This document shows, in pieces, positions 22,933-31,110 of a stretch of 64,000 nucleotides of DNA. The DNA comes from Mycolicibacterium tusciae JS617 (GTDB taxonomy: Bacteria; Actinomycetota; Actinomycetes; Mycobacteriales; Mycobacteriaceae): the NCBI RefSeq assembly GCF_000243415.2, contig NZ_KI912270.1, positions 6,591,837-6,655,836 on the forward strand, given 5' to 3'. The translations under genes were made by a program, and so were the position numbers. The notes beneath the pieces were generated by a model that ran no database searches, was not told the DNA's origin, and worked only from the letters and a program-made list of their open reading frames with translations. The stretch's first letter is position 1. Every line of letters begins with the position of its first letter.

Positions 22933-23748
22933 TCAGCGCACCACCACATCGCTCGGCACCCGCGGCGAGCCCAGCATCTGCCGGTGCGACGGTGGTTGCC
23001 GTCCATCATCGTCGGTGATTCCGTAGCGCTGCGCGAGTTCGGCACCGATCACGGTGTGCCCGCTCAACTGGTCCAGTTCTGGGTCCCGGTACAGCGCGTC
23101 GATCACCCGCCCGGTGAACTCCGGCGTCTCGGCATGTTCGGCCATGGCGGCCAACCCCTCCGGGTTGCCGTCGAATGCCGCGCGCATCTTCTCGGTGAGC
23201 AGGATGCCCATCCAAATCGACACGGCGCGAACGGACGTGCCCCGAAAGTCGACGGCCATGTCGGCGGCCATCTTGTCGATACCCGCCTTCTGCGCACCGT
23301 ACGCGGGGCCGTGCATGTAACAGACGGACCCCGGCGAGGAGGTGAACGCGATCAGCCCGCGCGGGCGGTTCATCATCAGCGGCGCGGCGTAGTAAGTCGC
23401 GACGTAGGCCGAGCGCAACCCGACATCGAGGATATCGCCGAGCCCGATGTCCTTCTCCCAGAACGGCTTCTGCTCAGTCAGCGCATCGTGGACCGCCGCT
23501 GCGTTGTTGACGAGCAGGTCCAGTCCACCGCACTCGTCGGCGACTCGGGCGAACAACGCGGTGGTTGCCGCGTCATCGCGATGGTCGATCTGGACCGCGA
23601 TCGCCCCGGCACCGTCGTCCGCCACGGTTCGTCCGGTCGCATACACCTGCCAGCCGCACGCCAGCAGCGCCGCGACGATGCCGCGCCCGGCGCCGCGACT
23701 GGCACCCGTCACCACCGCAACGGGCGTCTGTAGGTTTTCGGTCACCAA
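22933..23748 (-). CDS. SDR-family oxidoreductase
   Basis: A 271-residue SDR. TGASRGAGRGIVAALL, the LLVNNAAAVHD variant of NNAG, a Ser in FTSSPGS and Tyr/Lys (YGAQKAG) are visible. The catalytic tetrad seems complete. The C-terminus (LAQRYGITDDDGRQPPSHRQ) is longer than usual, as in DHRS1-like SDRs. Third gene of the leftward KshA-like operon, starting six bases after the small cysteine protein. It may reduce a keto group of a steroid-like intermediate. Confidence 0.84.
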   Translation of the reverse strand: MVTENLQTPVAVVTGASRGAGRGIVAALLACGWQVYATGRTVADDGAGAIAVQIDHRDDAATTALFARVADECGGLDLLVNNAAAVHDALTEQKPFWEKDIGLGDILDVGLRSAYVATYYAAPLMMNRPRGLIAFTSSPGSVCYMHGPAYGAQKAGIDKMAADMAVDFRGTSVRAVSIWMGILLTEKMRAAFDGNPEGLAAMAEHAETPEFTGRVIDALYRDPELDQLSGHTVIGAELAQRYGITDDDGRQPPSHRQMLGSPRVPSDVVVR

Positions 23749-23754
23749 CCGAGA

Positions 23755-24045
23755 TTACGGTGCGGCGTGCGCCGCCTCGTCGACAATGCGTAACCGGCCC
23801 GCGGCCACCGCGTCGTGAATCGATTCCGACAACTCCGAACATGACAGAAACAGTGTCGGCCGGCCCGGAGTCGTCAGCGACTCGGCGTTGCGGCGCTGTG
23901 GGCACCGCGCCAAGGCATCGGCGTTCCACTGCACGCTGGTCTGCTCCCAACTGCTCTTGCGGGCCAGCACTTTTGCACCGCACGCCCGGCACGCCACCGG
24001 CACCATGGGCGCATCGGCAAGCCGGTTATCGGCCCGCATGCTCAT
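23755..24045 (-). CDS. small cysteine-containing protein linked to the Rieske oxygenase
   Basis: A 96-residue protein with C-x2-C (ACRACGAKV) and further cysteines in LARCPQRR and LFLSCSELSES; the four cysteines could bind zinc or a small Fe-S centre. A WEQTSVQW segment is also notable. No known family is evident. ATG 24045 overlaps the Rieske-oxygenase stop by ATGA, indicating coupled translation and perhaps a role in assembly or electron delivery to that oxygenase. A real gene is likely from tight packing and coding bias; function is unknown. Confidence 0.72.
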   Translation of the reverse strand: MSMRADNRLADAPMVPVACRACGAKVLARKSSWEQTSVQWNADALARCPQRRNAESLTTPGRPTLFLSCSELSESIHDAVAAGRLRIVDEAAHAAP

Positions 24046-25178
24046 CCGGTCGCGCCGGAACGCTCGGCGATGTTCGCCTCGACCTCCTGCTGCCAGGCTT
24101 CGCGTGGTCGCGTGACGTCGATCTCGTATTCGAATCGGTCCACCATGTCGGGGGCGACGTCGGCGGTATCGATGTAGAACTGCTCATACCACCGGCGCAG
24201 CTGATACACCGGTCCGTCCTCCTCGCATAGCAGCGGATTGTCGATGCGCGCCTTGTTCTTCCAGATCTGCACGTCCTGCTCGAAGCCCACCTTGACCCAG
24301 TCGCCGAGCGCCACCGCGGCCTGCATCGCTACTTCCTCGGGCAGGTTGGCCGACTTCTTGACGATGATCCCGTACTGCAGCACAAAGGAATCGGCGTCGA
24401 TCGGGTAATGACAGTTGATCAGCACGGTGTTCTGATCGTCGTTCTCGAAGTGGTAGGTCAGGTCATCGATCATGAACGACGGGCCGTAATACGAAGCCAC
24501 CGAGGTGGTGCCGAGCAATTGCGGCTGTCCCTCCGGATTCGGGATGTCCCCACGCGAACCGCTGTTCATGTACTGCGTGGCGATGTGCCCTTCGAAGATG
24601 TTCTTGAAGTGTGTCGGCATCGAGCCGTGGATGTAGAAGAAGTGCGCCATGTCGACGACATTGTCGATGATCTCGCGGCAGTTGGTGTTGACGACTGTGG
24701 TGTACCAATGCCAGTCGGTCCACTCGTCGCTGCAGGCACCCTCGATCCGGGGAATGCTCACGTCATCGGACGGCGGATTGCCCTCGGGGTCGTTCCAGAC
24801 GAACAGCATCCCGTCCTGCTCGAGCGTCGTCCACGTCGCGGTGCGCGCCAGACGCGGCGTGCGCTTGGCGTAGGGAACTTTCTTGCATCGGCCGTCGCCG
24901 CCCCACCGCCAGTCATGGAACGGACAGGCGATCTCGTCACCCTTCACCGTTCCCTGACTGAGATCGCCGCCCATGTGCCTGCAGTAGCCGTCGAGGACGT
25001 TGATCTTGCCGTCGCCGCTGCGGAACACCACCAACTTCTGACCGAATGCGTTGACCGAATGCGGCCGGCCGTCACCGAAATCGCGGATAAGCCCCAGGCA
25101 ATGCCAACCGCGGGCCAACCGGGTGGGCGCCGCCCCTGCTTCGATCTGCCGGACCTGAACATCGGACTCAAGGGTCAT
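24042..25178 (-). CDS. KshA-like Rieske non-heme iron oxygenase
   Basis: A 378-residue terminal oxygenase closely resembling KshA, which hydroxylates C9 of 3-ketosteroids. Rieske ligands are C66-x-H68 and C85-x2-H88 (CRHMGG...CPFH); the mononuclear iron site is D-x2-H-x4-H near 176-184 (DMAHFFYIH) with a late Asp in EQDVQIWKN. ATG 25178 is chosen over an upstream ORF start because TACAAA (complement of 25185-25190) lies six bases upstream. Regulatory site 8 is 42 nt away. It needs a reductase, perhaps via the [2Fe-2S] ferredoxin at 4637. Co-transcribed with a small Cys protein and an SDR; divergent from a KstD-like gene, the typical partner of KshA. Confidence 0.93.
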   Translation of the reverse strand: MTLESDVQVRQIEAGAAPTRLARGWHCLGLIRDFGDGRPHSVNAFGQKLVVFRSGDGKINVLDGYCRHMGGDLSQGTVKGDEIACPFHDWRWGGDGRCKKVPYAKRTPRLARTATWTTLEQDGMLFVWNDPEGNPPSDDVSIPRIEGACSDEWTDWHWYTTVVNTNCREIIDNVVDMAHFFYIHGSMPTHFKNIFEGHIATQYMNSGSRGDIPNPEGQPQLLGTTSVASYYGPSFMIDDLTYHFENDDQNTVLINCHYPIDADSFVLQYGIIVKKSANLPEEVAMQAAVALGDWVKVGFEQDVQIWKNKARIDNPLLCEEDGPVYQLRRWYEQFYIDTADVAPDMVDRFEYEIDVTRPREAWQQEVEANIAERSGATG

Positions 25179-25220
25179 TCCACCTTTGTACTGCCGTACG
25201 CACGTGAGTAACACCGATCG

Positions 25221-25236
25221 TTCCGCTCATCAGGAC
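25221..25236. promoter_or_regulatory. cluster regulatory site 8, divergent kshA-like/kstD-like promoter
   Basis: TTCCGCTCATCAGGAC, overlapping a separate palindrome CATCAG-GACGT-CTGATG at 25228-25244. It is 42 nt from ATG 25178 and 41 nt from GTG 25278. -10-like TACAAA (minus strand, 25185-25190) and TAGCGT (25266-25271) sit six bases before each start, so both mRNAs are predicted leaderless. Confidence 0.6.
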
Positions 25237-25277
25237 GTCTGATGCGGCCGGACGCCGCAGGGGCCTAGCGTCGAGTC

Positions 25278-26984
25278 GTGACCACCGCGCCGCAGCCCAC
25301 CATCCCCTCGAACCGCAGCGTCGAGGACTGCACCGTCGACCTCCTGATCGTGGGATCCGGCACGGGGATGGCGGCCGCGCTGGCGGCCCACGACCACGGT
25401 CTCCGGGTCCTGATCGTCGAGAAGGCCGACTACGTCGGCGGGTCGACGGCGCGCTCCGGCGGGGCGCTGTGGTTTCCCGCCAGCCGGATGATCGAAGAGG
25501 GCGGCGGCGGCGACACCGCGCAGCGGGCGCAGACGTACCTCGATGCGGTCGTCGACGGCACCGCACCGGCATCGCGATCCTCGGCGTTTCTCGCGCACGT
25601 CGACGCGACCGTCGAACTGCTGCGCCGGACCACTCCGATGCGACTGTTCTGGGCGCGGGACTACTCGGACTATCACCCGGAGTCCCCCGGCGGATCCGCG
25701 GCGGGCCGGACGTGCGAATGCCGACCGCTGGACACCGCCGTGCTCGGCGAATACCGCTCGCGCCTGCGCCCCGGTGTCTTGGAAGTGAAGATCCCGATGC
25801 CGACGACCGGCGCCGACTACCGCTGGCTGAACCTGATGTCACGGGTCCCCCGAAAGGGCTTGCCGCTGGTGGTCAAACGGCTCGGCCAAGGTGTCGGCGG
25901 CCTACTGCTGGGCCGCCGGTACGCCGCGGGTGGTCAGGCCCTGGCGGCGGGAATGTTCGCCGGCGTGCTCAAGGCCGGCATTCCGATCTGGACCGCAACC
26001 GCGTTGCAGCGCCTCACCTCCGACCAAGATGGCCGCGTGACCGGCGCGGTCCTCGACCACCGGGGCCGCTCGATCACCGTCACCGCTCGTCGCGGTGTCG
26101 TGCTCGCGGCAGGCGGCTTCGACCACAACATGGACATGCGCTGGAAGTTCCAATCCGAATCGCTCGGCGAACACGTCAGCCTCGGCGCGCAGACCAACAC
26201 CGGCGATGCGATCCGCGTCGGCCAAGAAGCCGGTGCCGCAATAGATCTGATGGACCAGTCGTGGTGGTTCCCGGCCGTCGCCGCATTGCCCGGCGGCGAT
26301 CCCAAGGTGATGCTGGCCGAACGCTCGCTGCCCGGGTCGCTGATCGTCGACCAGACGGGTACCCGGTTCGTCAACGAGGCGACGGACTACATGTCGTTCG
26401 GCCAACAACTACTGGAACGTGAACGCGCGGGCAACCCGGTCGAGGCCATGTGGATCGTGTTCGACCAGAAGTACCGGAACAGCTACGTCTTCGCCGCCGA
26501 TCTGTTCCCCCGGATGGCCATTCCCGCGCCGTGGTACGACGCCGGGATCGCACACCGTTCCGACGACCTCGCCGATCTGGCCCGCAAAATGGACGTACCG
26601 GAATCACAGTTCGTCGCGACCCTGCAGCGGTTCAACGAAATAGCCCATGCGGGAGTCGATTCGGACTTCGGACGCGGCCGCAGCGCGTATGACCGCTACT
26701 ACGGCGACCTGACCGTCACGCCCAACCCGAACCTGCGTCCGCTGGATCGCGGCCCGTTCTACGCGGTGAAAATGGTGCTCAGCGATCTGGGTACCTGCGG
26801 TGGCCTGCGCGCCGACGAGCGGGCTCGCGTGCTGCGCGAGGACGGCACGGCCATCGACGGGCTGTATGCGATCGGCAACACCGCCGCCAACGCTTTCGGA
26901 GCCACGTATCCCGGCGCAGGCGCCACGATCGCGCAAGGCTTGGTGTACGGCTACATCGCGGCCCGGGACGCGGCCACCGGGTAG
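25278..26984 (+). CDS. 3-ketosteroid delta1-dehydrogenase (KstD)-like flavoprotein
   Basis: A 568-residue FAD protein with the full KstD-length architecture: VGSGTGMAAALAAHDHG for FAD, GGSTARSGGALWFP, YSDYHPESPGGS, the AAGGFDHNMDMRWKFQ block and C-terminal FYAVKMVLSDLGTCGG plus TYPGAGATIAQG. These are the segments that line the active site in known KstD proteins, so delta1-dehydrogenation of a 3-keto compound is a good guess. GTG 25278 is six bases after TAGCGT. It is divergent from the KshA-like gene, and its stop touches the PadR stop (26984/26985) with no gap. Confidence 0.9.
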   Translation: MTTAPQPTIPSNRSVEDCTVDLLIVGSGTGMAAALAAHDHGLRVLIVEKADYVGGSTARSGGALWFPASRMIEEGGGGDTAQRAQTYLDAVVDGTAPASRSSAFLAHVDATVELLRRTTPMRLFWARDYSDYHPESPGGSAAGRTCECRPLDTAVLGEYRSRLRPGVLEVKIPMPTTGADYRWLNLMSRVPRKGLPLVVKRLGQGVGGLLLGRRYAAGGQALAAGMFAGVLKAGIPIWTATALQRLTSDQDGRVTGAVLDHRGRSITVTARRGVVLAAGGFDHNMDMRWKFQSESLGEHVSLGAQTNTGDAIRVGQEAGAAIDLMDQSWWFPAVAALPGGDPKVMLAERSLPGSLIVDQTGTRFVNEATDYMSFGQQLLERERAGNPVEAMWIVFDQKYRNSYVFAADLFPRMAIPAPWYDAGIAHRSDDLADLARKMDVPESQFVATLQRFNEIAHAGVDSDFGRGRSAYDRYYGDLTVTPNPNLRPLDRGPFYAVKMVLSDLGTCGGLRADERARVLREDGTAIDGLYAIGNTAANAFGATYPGAGATIAQGLVYGYIAARDAATG

Positions 26985-27653
26985 TCACGCGTCGGCGGCG
27001 TCGGCCTTCTTCTCGATCTCGTACCAGAACTCGGGCGTCGGCCACGGCACCTTCGTCCGGCCGCCCTGACCCGCGCTGGGGAACGAGGCCTGCGCCTCGT
27101 CGAGTTCTTTGATCATCTTCAACGCCAGTTCGCGCTCGTTGGCGTAGTACCGCTCGGCCCATTGCAGCGCGACGCGGGCGTACGACCACGCCGGATCCGC
27201 GCCTGCCCACCGGGCGTCCTTCGCGGCGCTGCGGTACATCTCGTCGGCGTACGCGACGTGTTCCTGCAGTACTTCCTTGAGGCGTTCTGGAGTCGTCAGA
27301 TGTCCGAAGGTCACCCGCAACAGCGGCCCGTGCTTGAGGCTCGGCGGATCGACGGGCGCTTCGTTCGCCCAGCGTGTCAAGGCCTCGAGGCCCGCCTCGG
27401 TGATCTTGTATAGCCGGCGGTTGCGCGCCCCGGTGTCATCAAAGCGCGAGGTCACCAGGCCGAGCTTCTCCAACTTCTTGAGCTCGGTGTAGATCTGGCT
27501 GTACGCCGGGCTGCCGTAATAGAAGCGCATGCTCCAGTCGATCCACTTGCGGATGTCGTAGCCGGAGAGTTCGTACTCGTAGGACAGCATGCCCAACAGC
27601 GCAAAACTGGTCGCCGCCAGGTTTGGCTTGGCGTCAGACGCGTTGTCGGCCAT
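26985..27653 (-). CDS. PadR-family transcriptional regulator
   Basis: A 222-residue PadR-type regulator: winged helix about 15-90 (ALLGMLSYEYELSGYDIRKWID, QIYTELKKLEKLGLVTSR, RRLYKITEAGLEAL) and a C-terminal helical dimer domain (VLQEHVAYADEMYR, MIKELDEA). PadR proteins usually repress catabolic or efflux genes in response to a small ligand. ATG 27653 is six bases from TAGGCT (complement 27660-27665). Regulatory site 9 is 42 nt upstream and is shared with the thioesterase gene, so PadR could be both a member and a controller of the regulon. It ends back to back with the KstD-like gene. Confidence 0.9.
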   Translation of the reverse strand: MADNASDAKPNLAATSFALLGMLSYEYELSGYDIRKWIDWSMRFYYGSPAYSQIYTELKKLEKLGLVTSRFDDTGARNRRLYKITEAGLEALTRWANEAPVDPPSLKHGPLLRVTFGHLTTPERLKEVLQEHVAYADEMYRSAAKDARWAGADPAWSYARVALQWAERYYANERELALKMIKELDEAQASFPSAGQGGRTKVPWPTPEFWYEIEKKADAADA

Positions 27654-27695
27654 GTGCCGAGCCTAACAACGGCAGGTCACGCAGGCCGCCGCCCT

Positions 27696-27711
27696 AACCA
27701 CTGGCCGGGAC
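27696..27711. promoter_or_regulatory. cluster regulatory site 9, divergent padR/thioesterase promoter
   Basis: AACCACTGGCCGGGAC, a degenerate copy. It is 42 nt from the PadR start (27653) and 63 nt from the thioesterase ATG (27775), which has its own ribosome-binding site. A CAAGGT at 27741-27746 may be the rightward -10. Confidence 0.5.
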
Positions 27712-27774
27712 ACGGTGTTGCGGACCGATGGTGCAGCGGCCAAGGTGTTCTTCGACCACGATCGAAGGAGCCCG

Positions 27775-28362
27775 ATGACGACCGACGCACACGAACGCCT
27801 GACCGCGTCGGTGCGCCGTCTGATCGACGTCACCATCCGGACCGAAGTGACTGAGGCGGCCATCGCCTCTGCGGCCGAGAAGATCGATTCGGCGACAGCA
27901 CAACTGAGCGACGCCCTGATACCGGGATCGTTCGGTGTTCAGGCCACCCCCGACGGACGCTCCATCGCTTCGGGCAACGTGCTGATCGGCCGACGAAATC
28001 CCGTCGCTCCTCCGTTGACCATTCACCACGGCGCGGACGGCACGGTGCATACGGAGTTCGTTCTCGGTGCCGCGTACGAAGGGCCACCGGGTCACGTTCA
28101 TGGCGGTGTGTGCGCGATGATCCTCGACCACGTCCTCGGCGCCACGGCGCATCTGCCTGGCAAGCCCGCTGTTACGGGCACTCTGACGCTGCGTTACGTG
28201 CGCGGCACACCCCTCGGACGGCCTCTGCGCGCGTCGGCGCACGTCGATCGGATCGAGGGGGCGAAGACGTTCGCCGTGGGCCACATTGCCGGCGCCGATG
28301 GCGTCACCGTCGAGGCCGAGGGCATATTCATTCATCCGAGGGGAGGTCAGCGAGTTGGCTGA
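27775..28362 (+). CDS. PaaI-like hotdog-fold thioesterase
   Basis: A 195-residue hotdog-fold protein with EGPPGHVHGGVCAMILDHVLG, typical of PaaI/acyl-CoA thioesterases, and a later LTLRYVRGTPLGRPL strand. Such enzymes hydrolyse acyl-CoA esters and help recover CoA in aromatic or lipid catabolism. ATG 27775 has GAAGGAG at 27764-27770. It overlaps the next SDR's TTG start. Part of the rightward unit with an SDR and a DapB-like oxidoreductase. Confidence 0.85.
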   Translation: MTTDAHERLTASVRRLIDVTIRTEVTEAAIASAAEKIDSATAQLSDALIPGSFGVQATPDGRSIASGNVLIGRRNPVAPPLTIHHGADGTVHTEFVLGAAYEGPPGHVHGGVCAMILDHVLGATAHLPGKPAVTGTLTLRYVRGTPLGRPLRASAHVDRIEGAKTFAVGHIAGADGVTVEAEGIFIHPRGGQRVG

Positions 28363-29200
28363 CAATTCTGGTCCGACCCAGCAGTATCTGCCTATGGCAC
28401 CTCTTCAGCGATACACCGACCGCCGTGTCCTGATCACCGGCGGCGGCTCCGGCATCGGGCAAGCAACGGTCCTGCGGATCCTGGACGAAGGCGGGCGGGT
28501 GGCCGCGGCGGATATCAGCGAGTCCGGTTTGAATGACACCGTCGCCAGGGCCGGGGTGAACCGCGACCGGCTGACGACAGTGGTCCTCGACGTCTCCAGC
28601 GAGGACTCCGTCAAGCAGGGCGTGGCCGGGGCCGTCGAGGCCCTCGGCGGTCTCGATGCCCTCGTCAATGCCGCGGGGATTCTGCGCTCGGTCCATTTCC
28701 TCGAGACCACGCTCGCCGACTTCGAGCAGGTGCTGCGGATCAATCTGATCGGCACGTTCCTGATGACGCGCGAGTCCATCCCCGCCTTGCGCAACGGCAC
28801 CGACCCCGCTGTCGTCAATTTCAGCTCCACCTCGGCGGCCTTCGCGCATCCCTACATGTCGGCCTATGCGGCGTCCAAGGGCGGCATCCAGGCGATGACC
28901 CACACGCTGGCGCTGGAGTTCGCGAAGGAGCGGATCCGGTTCAACTCGGTTCAGCCCGGCTCGATCTCGTCCGGAATGACCGATGGCACCGGCGAATCCA
29001 AGCAGAGCATCGGCCCCGGGCTGCCCGACGATGCTGACTTCTCGCTGTTCGGAAAGATCATGCCGACCCTGCCGGTGGACGGCGGCGGGATGTTCGCCAA
29101 GCCGGACGCCGTCGCCGCCGTGGTAGCGATGCTGGCCTCCTCGGATGCGTATTTCGTGACCGGGACCGAGGTGCGGGTCGACGGTGGAACCCACATGTAA
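28355..29200 (+). CDS. SDR-family oxidoreductase
   Basis: A 281-residue SDR: TGGGSGIGQATVLRI, ALVNAAGILRS (NAAG variant), Ser in NFSSTSA and YAASKGG. Family features are complete. TTG 28355 is chosen because GGGGAGGT at 28339-28346 gives a strong ribosome-binding site about eight bases upstream, whereas ATG 28394 has none; it overlaps the thioesterase by eight bases. The C-terminal VTGTEVRVDGGTHM is the usual SDR ending. Likely a hydroxyacyl- or steroid-type dehydrogenase. Confidence 0.84.
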   Translation: MADNSGPTQQYLPMAPLQRYTDRRVLITGGGSGIGQATVLRILDEGGRVAAADISESGLNDTVARAGVNRDRLTTVVLDVSSEDSVKQGVAGAVEALGGLDALVNAAGILRSVHFLETTLADFEQVLRINLIGTFLMTRESIPALRNGTDPAVVNFSSTSAAFAHPYMSAYAASKGGIQAMTHTLALEFAKERIRFNSVQPGSISSGMTDGTGESKQSIGPGLPDDADFSLFGKIMPTLPVDGGGMFAKPDAVAAVVAMLASSDAYFVTGTEVRVDGGTHM

Positions 29201-29210
29201 CGTGCTTCCA

Positions 29211-30263
29211 ATGACCACCCCTGAGCGGCCTCTTCGCGTTATCCAGTGGACTACCGGCAACATCGGTCGACGATCGCTGCACGCGATCATCGGCCGCGAC
29301 GACATGGAACTCGTCGGCGTGTATGCCCACGGCGCGGACAAGGTCGGTGTGGACGCCGCGGAGCTGTCCGGCTGGCCCGAGCCCACGGGTGTGAAGGCCA
29401 CCAACGACATTGATGCCCTGATCGCCCTGAAGCCCGACGCGTGCTGCTACAACCCGTTGTGGCCCAGCATCGATGAACTCGTTCGGCTGCTCGAAGCCGG
29501 CGTGAACGTGTGCTCGAGCGCCGCCTGGATCACCGGCGGCAAGCAGACACCCGAGGATCAGGAACGCATCCGGAAGGCTTGCGAGAAGGGCAATTCCACG
29601 ATCTTCGGCAACGGTGCACATCCCGGGATGACCAACATGGTCGGCATGGTGTTGTCCGGCTCCTGCGAGCGGGTCGACGAAATCCGGATCACTGAGTCGG
29701 TGGACTGTTCGACGTACGAGTCGGCGGGAACGCAGACGGCGATGGGTTTCTCGCAGGATCCCGAGACTCCCGGTCTGGCCGAGAGCGTGCGCCGCGAAAG
29801 CGAGGTTTTCGCAGAGTCCGCCGCGATGATGGCGGATGCCATCGGCGCCAAGCTCGACAAGTTGACCTTCGACGTGACGTTCACACCCGCCACCGGCGAC
29901 AGCGACCTGGGCTTCATGCAGATCCCGGAGGGCACCGTCGGCGGTGTCATGGGCTATCACCGCGGCTGGGTGGGTGAGAAGAACGTCGTCAGCGTGGGAT
30001 TCAACTGGATCATGGGCAGCCACGTCACCCCGCCCAAGCCCCTCGAGCACGGTCATGTCATCCAGGTCTTCGGCCTGCCCAACATGCGCACGGTGCTGCA
30101 CTGCCTGCCGCCAAGGGACTGGACCGAACCGGGGTTCATGGGCCTCGGCATGATCTACACCGCGATGCCGGTGACCAACGCCGTGCCCGCTGTCGTCGCG
30201 GCCGCGCCGGGCATCGTCACGCTGGCCGATCTCCCGCCGGTCACCGGCCGGTTCGCGGGTTGA
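29211..30263 (+). CDS. DapB-like NAD(P)-dependent oxidoreductase of the catabolic cluster
   Basis: A 350-residue protein with an N-terminal Rossmann motif (IQWTTGNIGRRSLHAII), the CCYNPLWPS and IFGNGAHPGMTNM segments, and a C-terminal domain resembling a dihydrodipicolinate reductase-type or hypothetical 'NAD(P)H-dependent amine/steroid' family frequent in mycobacteria. It is not lysine-pathway DapB, which is much shorter. ATG 29211 follows the SDR stop by ten bases. It ends the catabolic cluster; the next gene leftward-reading is the core degV gene. Substrate unknown. Confidence 0.7.
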   Translation: MTTPERPLRVIQWTTGNIGRRSLHAIIGRDDMELVGVYAHGADKVGVDAAELSGWPEPTGVKATNDIDALIALKPDACCYNPLWPSIDELVRLLEAGVNVCSSAAWITGGKQTPEDQERIRKACEKGNSTIFGNGAHPGMTNMVGMVLSGSCERVDEIRITESVDCSTYESAGTQTAMGFSQDPETPGLAESVRRESEVFAESAAMMADAIGAKLDKLTFDVTFTPATGDSDLGFMQIPEGTVGGVMGYHRGWVGEKNVVSVGFNWIMGSHVTPPKPLEHGHVIQVFGLPNMRTVLHCLPPRDWTEPGFMGLGMIYTAMPVTNAVPAVVAAAPGIVTLADLPPVTGRFAG

Positions 30264-30273
30264 TCACCGCCGA

Positions 30274-31110
30274 TTACTCGGCGGTCTGGACGACCACACC
30301 GATGGCGCCTGCGCCCAGGTGAATCGACAGCACCGGGCCCATATCGGCCACGGTGAGCGATTCGATCTGCGGTAGGCGGGTCGTCAGCATGGCACCCATT
30401 TCGTCGGCGCCGTCGTGGTTGTCGACGTGGTGCACGGCGATACTCGCGCTGCGCTCACCGACGATCTCGGCGACCCGGTCGACCATCGCGGCGTGGGCCT
30501 TGGTGAGCGTGCGAACCCGCTGATCGAGCACCAGCCGGCCGTCTTGGTCCAGACAGAGCAACGGCTTGAGCGACAACGCCGTGCCCAGCCACGAGGCAGC
30601 CGCTCCGATCCGCCCGCTGCGTCGCAAGTTGTCGAGGCGATGGACGACGATGAACGCGTGGGTACGCGGCACCGCCGAACGGGCCGCAGTTTCAACGGTT
30701 TCCAGATCCGCTCCCGTCGATGCCGCCTCGGCGGCTGCGCACGCGACGAACCCCACACCCATCGCGGCCGATCGCGAATTGACGACGCGGACCGAAGGGC
30801 CGAATTCCCTGGCGACCTGCACCGCCGTACTGAAGGTGCTCGACAACGCCGCCGAGATGTGGACCGCGACAACACCGTCGCCTTCACTGTCGGCCAGCGC
30901 CTGCCGATAGGTCTCGATCAAAGTGGCCGGTGCCGCTCCGGAGGTCGTCGCGCGCGGACGGTCGTGAATGTCGTTGGGTACCTCGTCGATACCGTCGCGC
31001 AGATCCTCGCCGTCGACGAGGACGTGCAGCGGGACCTGGCGGATGTTGAACCGCTTGAGCTCGTCTGTGTGCAGGCGGGACGACGAATCCGTGACGACAA
31101 CTACGGACAT
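30274..31110 (-). CDS. DegV-family fatty-acid-binding protein
   Basis: A 278-residue DegV-type protein. VVTDSSSRL near the N-terminus, [16 protein letters not shown] and AHGGL-free C-terminal lipid-binding folds identify the family, which binds a fatty acid in a buried cleft, often for phosphorylation or transfer. ATG 31110 lies within the end of octT (10-bp overlap). It is the last gene of the nadD-rsfS-gpgP-octT-degV unit, matching the M. tuberculosis order near Rv2417c. Its role next to the octanoyltransferase may be acyl-group supply. Confidence 0.88.
   Translation of the reverse strand: MSVVVVTDSSSRLHTDELKRFNIRQVPLHVLVDGEDLRDGIDEVPNDIHDRPRATTSGAAPATLIETYRQALADSEGDGVVAVHISAALSSTFSTAVQVAREFGPSVRVVNSRSAAMGVGFVACAAAEAASTGADLETVETAARSAVPRTHAFIVVHRLDNLRRSGRIGAAASWLGTALSLKPLLCLDQDGRLVLDQRVRTLTKAHAAMVDRVAEIVGERSASIAVHHVDNHDGADEMGAMLTTRLPQIESLTVADMGPVLSIHLGAGAIGVVVQTAE

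Noticed and set aside
25228..25244. CATCAG-GACGT-CTGATG as a separate operator
   Set aside because: A good palindrome, but seen only once and overlapping site 8, so it cannot be told apart from the common dyad by sequence alone.
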